A DNA stretch of 64,000 nt from positions 26,599 to 90,598 of the forward strand of contig CABFPE010000039.1 of assembly GCA_900660155.1 (NCBI GenBank). The letters run 5' to 3'. Positions 60,689 to 64,000 of the stretch are shown piece by piece. This DNA comes from Hofstenia miamia (Eukaryota > Xenacoelomorpha > Acoela > Hofsteniidae). The stretch's first letter is position 1, and each line of letters begins with the position of its first letter. A program made the position numbers and the translations under genes. The notes beneath the pieces were generated by a model. The model was not told the DNA's origin. It was given only the letters and a program-made list of their open reading frames with translations, and ran no database searches.

Positions 60689-61492
60689 GTTTAATCGACG
60701 CCTCAAATCTCAATAAGGTTCTGCACATAATTTACTCTTCAATTTCTAATCGCTGTCATGTTCTCTTGTTGCTAATATCAATATCTGTGTTAAAATTAGA
60801 ACAAAGAAAATGTTAATTGAACCTCAATTTTCCGGATCAGGTTAAATGTTTCAATTTGGCAGAATATTTATATGAGTACATTTTCTTTTGAGCGATTCGA
60901 TAGATTTAATTTTTATTCGATTTAAGGCGATCTTTCAAATGTTGTATTCGATGTTTTCTAATATATACCTCACGCAGAAAGCCGAAGAAACTAAATTGAC
61001 AATTAATTGTTTAAATTTTTAAAGATTTTTGATGTTCAGATGGATATTAACGATGTTAAATTAACCACACAGGCAATCAGCGTGTTGTGTATTCATGTAT
61101 TACAAAATAATTTATCGCGTAGGTATTTTTCAAGTATTTTGAATGTGTAGATGGTTACGGTATTTTAAACCAAAAATTCGTATATTTTATTGTGAATCGT
61201 GGTCGAAACACTGATCACAATTAATCAAGAAAATGCCAATTTCGATAGCATTGGAAAAATGGAAAGGCTTTTGGTCTTTAACTTTGCATTCATTCTATTC
61301 TCTGACAAATCGCATATCGTATCAAGCTATTTAGATTTGTTTGAGTTAGCTTTCAAAAGAAGTTCTGCAAAATTAGTTTAATGTAATTTATTCAACATAG
61401 CAGCTCTTTCGGAAACTGTCAAATAGAGTGTAAATTTAATGCAATAGCCTGCTGTCAATTAAAATATGGTAATTTTCCTATTTTGTTGTTAT

Positions 61493-62068
61493 CAGAGCTA
61501 TGAATATTGCATTTGTAAACGCAGACAATAAAATGTTATTTCTATTTTATGAACCGTAATAAAATTACAAACAGACGCATCGTGCAGACTTTCCAATTCT
61601 GTATAACAAAACGCCGGAAGGATTGATTTAAAAAACAGTCATGTAAAATTAAGTCTTCAGAATTGATCGCTTCTGATTGCTCCACATTTATTTAATCCTG
61701 GAAATATAAGAAAGGGTAATTGACCTATTATTATAGCTATCTTTTTGTATGTATGTACCTTTAGCGTTAAAAAACCCACCTTGAGTATTTGTTCTTAAGC
61801 AGAGCTATGAATATTGCATTTGTAAACGCAGACAATAAAATGTTATTTCTATTTTATGAACCGTAATAAAATTACAAACAGACGCATCGTGCAGACTTTC
61901 CAATTCTGTATAACAAAACGCCGGAAGGATTGATTTAAAAAACAGTCATGTAAAATTAAGTCTTCAGAATTGATCGCTTCTGATTGATACGCATTTATTT
62001 AGTCCTGGAAATATAAGAAAGGGTAATTGACCTATTATTATAGCTATCTTTTTGTATGTATGTACCTT
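61493..62068. repeat. 269-bp direct duplication with a 38-bp spacer
   Basis: Copy 1 (61493-61761) and copy 2 (61800-62068) both begin CAGAGCTATGAATATTGCAT and end TGTATGTATGTACCTT. They differ at only a handful of bases near CTGATTG and TAATCCTGG. The spacer TTAGCGTTAAAAAACCCACC and its continuation to 61797 is an exact 37-bp copy of 60340-60376. Neither part has coding capacity. Confidence 0.92.
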
Positions 62069-62092
62069 AAAGATTTGGTTTAAAATTGACAG

Positions 62093-62136
62093 GAAATGCA
62101 ACAATGCATGTCTGTTCTACATTTTTGCTCAGCTTT
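62093..62136 (+). CDS. Possible 44-nt tomosyn exon following 60688
   Basis: GACAG ends at 62092 and GTAAAG starts at 62137. Entered in phase 1 from the candidate exon ending at 60688, it reads GNATMHVCSTFLLSF and leaves in phase 0. Joined, LQGNATMHVCSTFLLSF has the same length as vertebrate LQANVVVMCSSACLACF, with Leu, Gln, Asn, Ser, Leu and Phe in register. The two candidates support each other through phase and spacing. The match is by eye and the exon is tiny, so confidence stays moderate. It lies 24 bp after a 269-bp duplicated block. Confidence 0.36.
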
Positions 62137-63965
62137 GTAAAGAAGCAAGCAATTATATTTTGTTGTTCCTTGCAAATGCCATAGGAATTAGGCCAAACAT
62201 CTCCAATAAATTGAAAAAACTTTGCAATAAGTAATGTTCGCCTTTGCAGCAATATATCTGATAGTCGTTTTCTTGTAGACAATTATCAGCTACTGTTATT
62301 CCTCCATCAAAGTATGTCATGTTTTCAACTAATGTTTAGATAAAAAATGTATGTTCATCAAGTATTGTTTCTATTAGAATCCGAGTTCCAGACACAAACG
62401 TTGAAATGGAAAACGCACTTCTTTAGTTAAGCTGAAAAGGTAATACGTAATATGAGCATATTTTATACAACTTCCCAGCGTAGGATTAGTTTCTTTTATT
62501 CTGTAAAGCCATTCCTTCCCCAGTGACCACACCTGCAAAGAATTCAAAATCTTCAACTTGCATGGAAAAGGTTCTCATTTTGGATAGAATGGATAGAAGG
62601 TGTGGGAGAACAATCTTGTTTCTCGGTTAGGTTCATGTTTTAGGAAAAAATTTGAGAGGCTTAAATAGATATATAGATATGTAGTAAATGTTCTCATCCA
62701 AAGTTTATTCTTATATAAAGGAACCTTCTTATATAAAACTTTAGTTTGAATAATAGCATCATTAGTGACAATTTTTATTTAAGGTAAGATTTTGAACTAT
62801 AGTTTAAAACGGTCATCACTTCATGTTAAACTCATTCAATATTTTTTATTTCTGAAAGTGAAATATTTTTGCTGCTAATTAATCCGAATCTGTAAAAGCT
62901 AGATAAACGAAAAGAGCGGTAGTTATTTTAGAAATTTAATGCAAATTTGACATTATCTATTGTAGAGGCAGTTTAAGAAGAGCTCATGTCAAACCTGCAA
63001 AACGTAGACACACAAACTCGTAAATTTATCAATTATTTTAATATTTACGAATCCAATTAGATCAGCTGATATCGGCAGTATTCTGTTTTGCGAGTGCTAC
63101 TATTTTCTCTTGATGGCGATCCATAAACGTAAGCGGGTCACCAATTTATTTTGCTGACAAAAGCGACTTAATGAAAGTTTCAATAACCTTGTAACAGACA
63201 ACTAAGCTACATAGTTTTGTTTCACCCCAGCAATTTAATAACTATTTCAACTTTCTTCTATTTAATCGTTTCCAACATTTCAGTTGGTTTGTTCGAATAC
63301 AGTTGCGTTGTAATAATAGATAATAAATGTAACTGCTGCGGCAGCGGTATTCCTTTCCAATAAATTTGATTGTGCAACCACGTGCGCCCATTCATTCTGA
63401 GAATCCTGTATGTACCCACTCAAAATATATTCAGGATAGTTTAGTTTTATTACTGTTTGCCAAATACTATTAACGGCACAGTTTGATTGAAGCATTTATT
63501 ACTACTTTAATATGTCGCGATTATATTCTTGTTAGTTTTATTACCAAAATGAAGGAAATGGGAATTCCTGACCCTATGCCGAGCCAACTAGAGTCAATTC
63601 GATTAATATATAACAAAAATGCAGACGCGAACTGTAATCCGAAATGTAGTTAATCGGTTTTGGAAAATTTATATCCAGCTACTATCTGCACTACAATCAA
63701 CCTCGTTCATCAACGCTAGATGCGTAATCGCGCAAACATCAATCAATTAAAAAAGTCACATTTAACTGTACAATATTTTAAATTTGATGGTATATAGTTT
63801 TGACAGTTGTATTGCTGCTTAATGCAATCAAAATTTTTGCCGAGGGTTATGCTATATTTAGATCAATGTATAGATGAGAGAAATTCTGAAATGTATAACT
63901 TGCGATATAAAATATCATTTTGATAAACCAATGTCAGTTTTAATTTTCTTTTTTTTAGTTTTGCG

Positions 63966-63968
<3 letters not shown>
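62137..63968. other. Right-hand non-coding stretch
   Basis: No further tomosyn exon could be recognised, although the family still has several hundred residues to come, including the R-SNARE motif. A strong acceptor, CCATTCCTTCCCCAG at 62507-62521, is followed by an open phase-1 frame with TTPAKNSKSSTCMEK, without homology. Confidence 0.4.

Positions 63969-63999
<31 letters not shown>
63969..63999. repeat. (TA)n microsatellite at window end
   Basis: About 31 bp of AT dinucleotides reaching the last bases of the window. Confidence 0.9.

Positions 64000-64000
<1 letters not shown>

Noticed and set aside
62522-62568. Open phase-1 frame TTPAKNSKSSTCMEK after a strong acceptor
   Set aside because: It begins with a stop in phase 0, the phase needed after the candidate exon at 62136, and has no tomosyn similarity.
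1-64000. CRISPR arrays, bacterial operons, phage or viral genes
   Set aside because: No regularly spaced repeats, no dense coding and no such protein signatures; the window is intron-rich animal DNA.

Overview
The window is a piece of an AT-rich (roughly 70% A+T) animal nuclear genome. Almost everything recognisable belongs to one large intron-rich gene on the plus strand, a tomosyn / syntaxin-binding protein 5 (STXBP5) homologue, plus the DNA transposons lying in its introns. The tomosyn match, GT-AG introns of 0.7 to 11.6 kb and abundant hAT, piggyBac and Tc1/mariner relics indicate a metazoan. The sequence alone does not tell me which phylum. There is no sign of bacterial, organellar or viral origin.

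Ten exons are well supported: 12083-12240, 23842-24062, 26784-26892, 27936-28138, 34709-34965, 35783-35993, 46592-46766, 47483-47602, 56381-56488 and 58788-58925. Every junction keeps the reading frame (intron phases 1, 0, 1, 0, 2, 0, 1, 1, 1) and together they encode about 566 residues. These run from the LLGL-type segment (FSGGLPF) through the second beta-propeller and the serine-rich linker to the segment ending at the conserved WRDPN. Weaker candidate exons are a diverged N-terminal one (10452-10565), a 51-nt cassette (28590-28640) and two phase-compatible C-terminal ones (60595-60688 and 62093-62136). The N-terminal start and the C-terminal R-SNARE motif are not seen and probably lie outside the window. 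Near the left edge, 1133-1320 looks like a 3'-terminal exon with its own poly(A) signal, either of an upstream or nested gene or of an alternative short transcript.

The introns hold many short non-autonomous transposons with readable ends. hAT-type elements with 8-bp target duplications lie at 2181-2436, 3367-3724, 20342-20588, 24560-25524, 37762-38082, 52172-52663, 53673-53981 and 55164-55542. TTAA-associated elements lie at 1429-1644, 2881-3125 and about 16897-17120. Decayed transposase genes are a piggyBac element at 48368-50291 (minus), a Tc1/mariner relic at about 43500-44288 (minus), and two unassigned relics at about 29880-30960 and 41083-41780 (minus). Two direct duplications stand out. 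A 146-bp repeat split by an N at 39184 is probably an assembly artefact. A 269-bp repeat at 61493-62068 has a 37-bp filler copied from 1.4 kb upstream.

I found no RNA genes, no CRISPR arrays and no obviously new multi-gene system. The most informative observations are possible alternative exons of tomosyn and the well-preserved insertion and repair structures in its introns.
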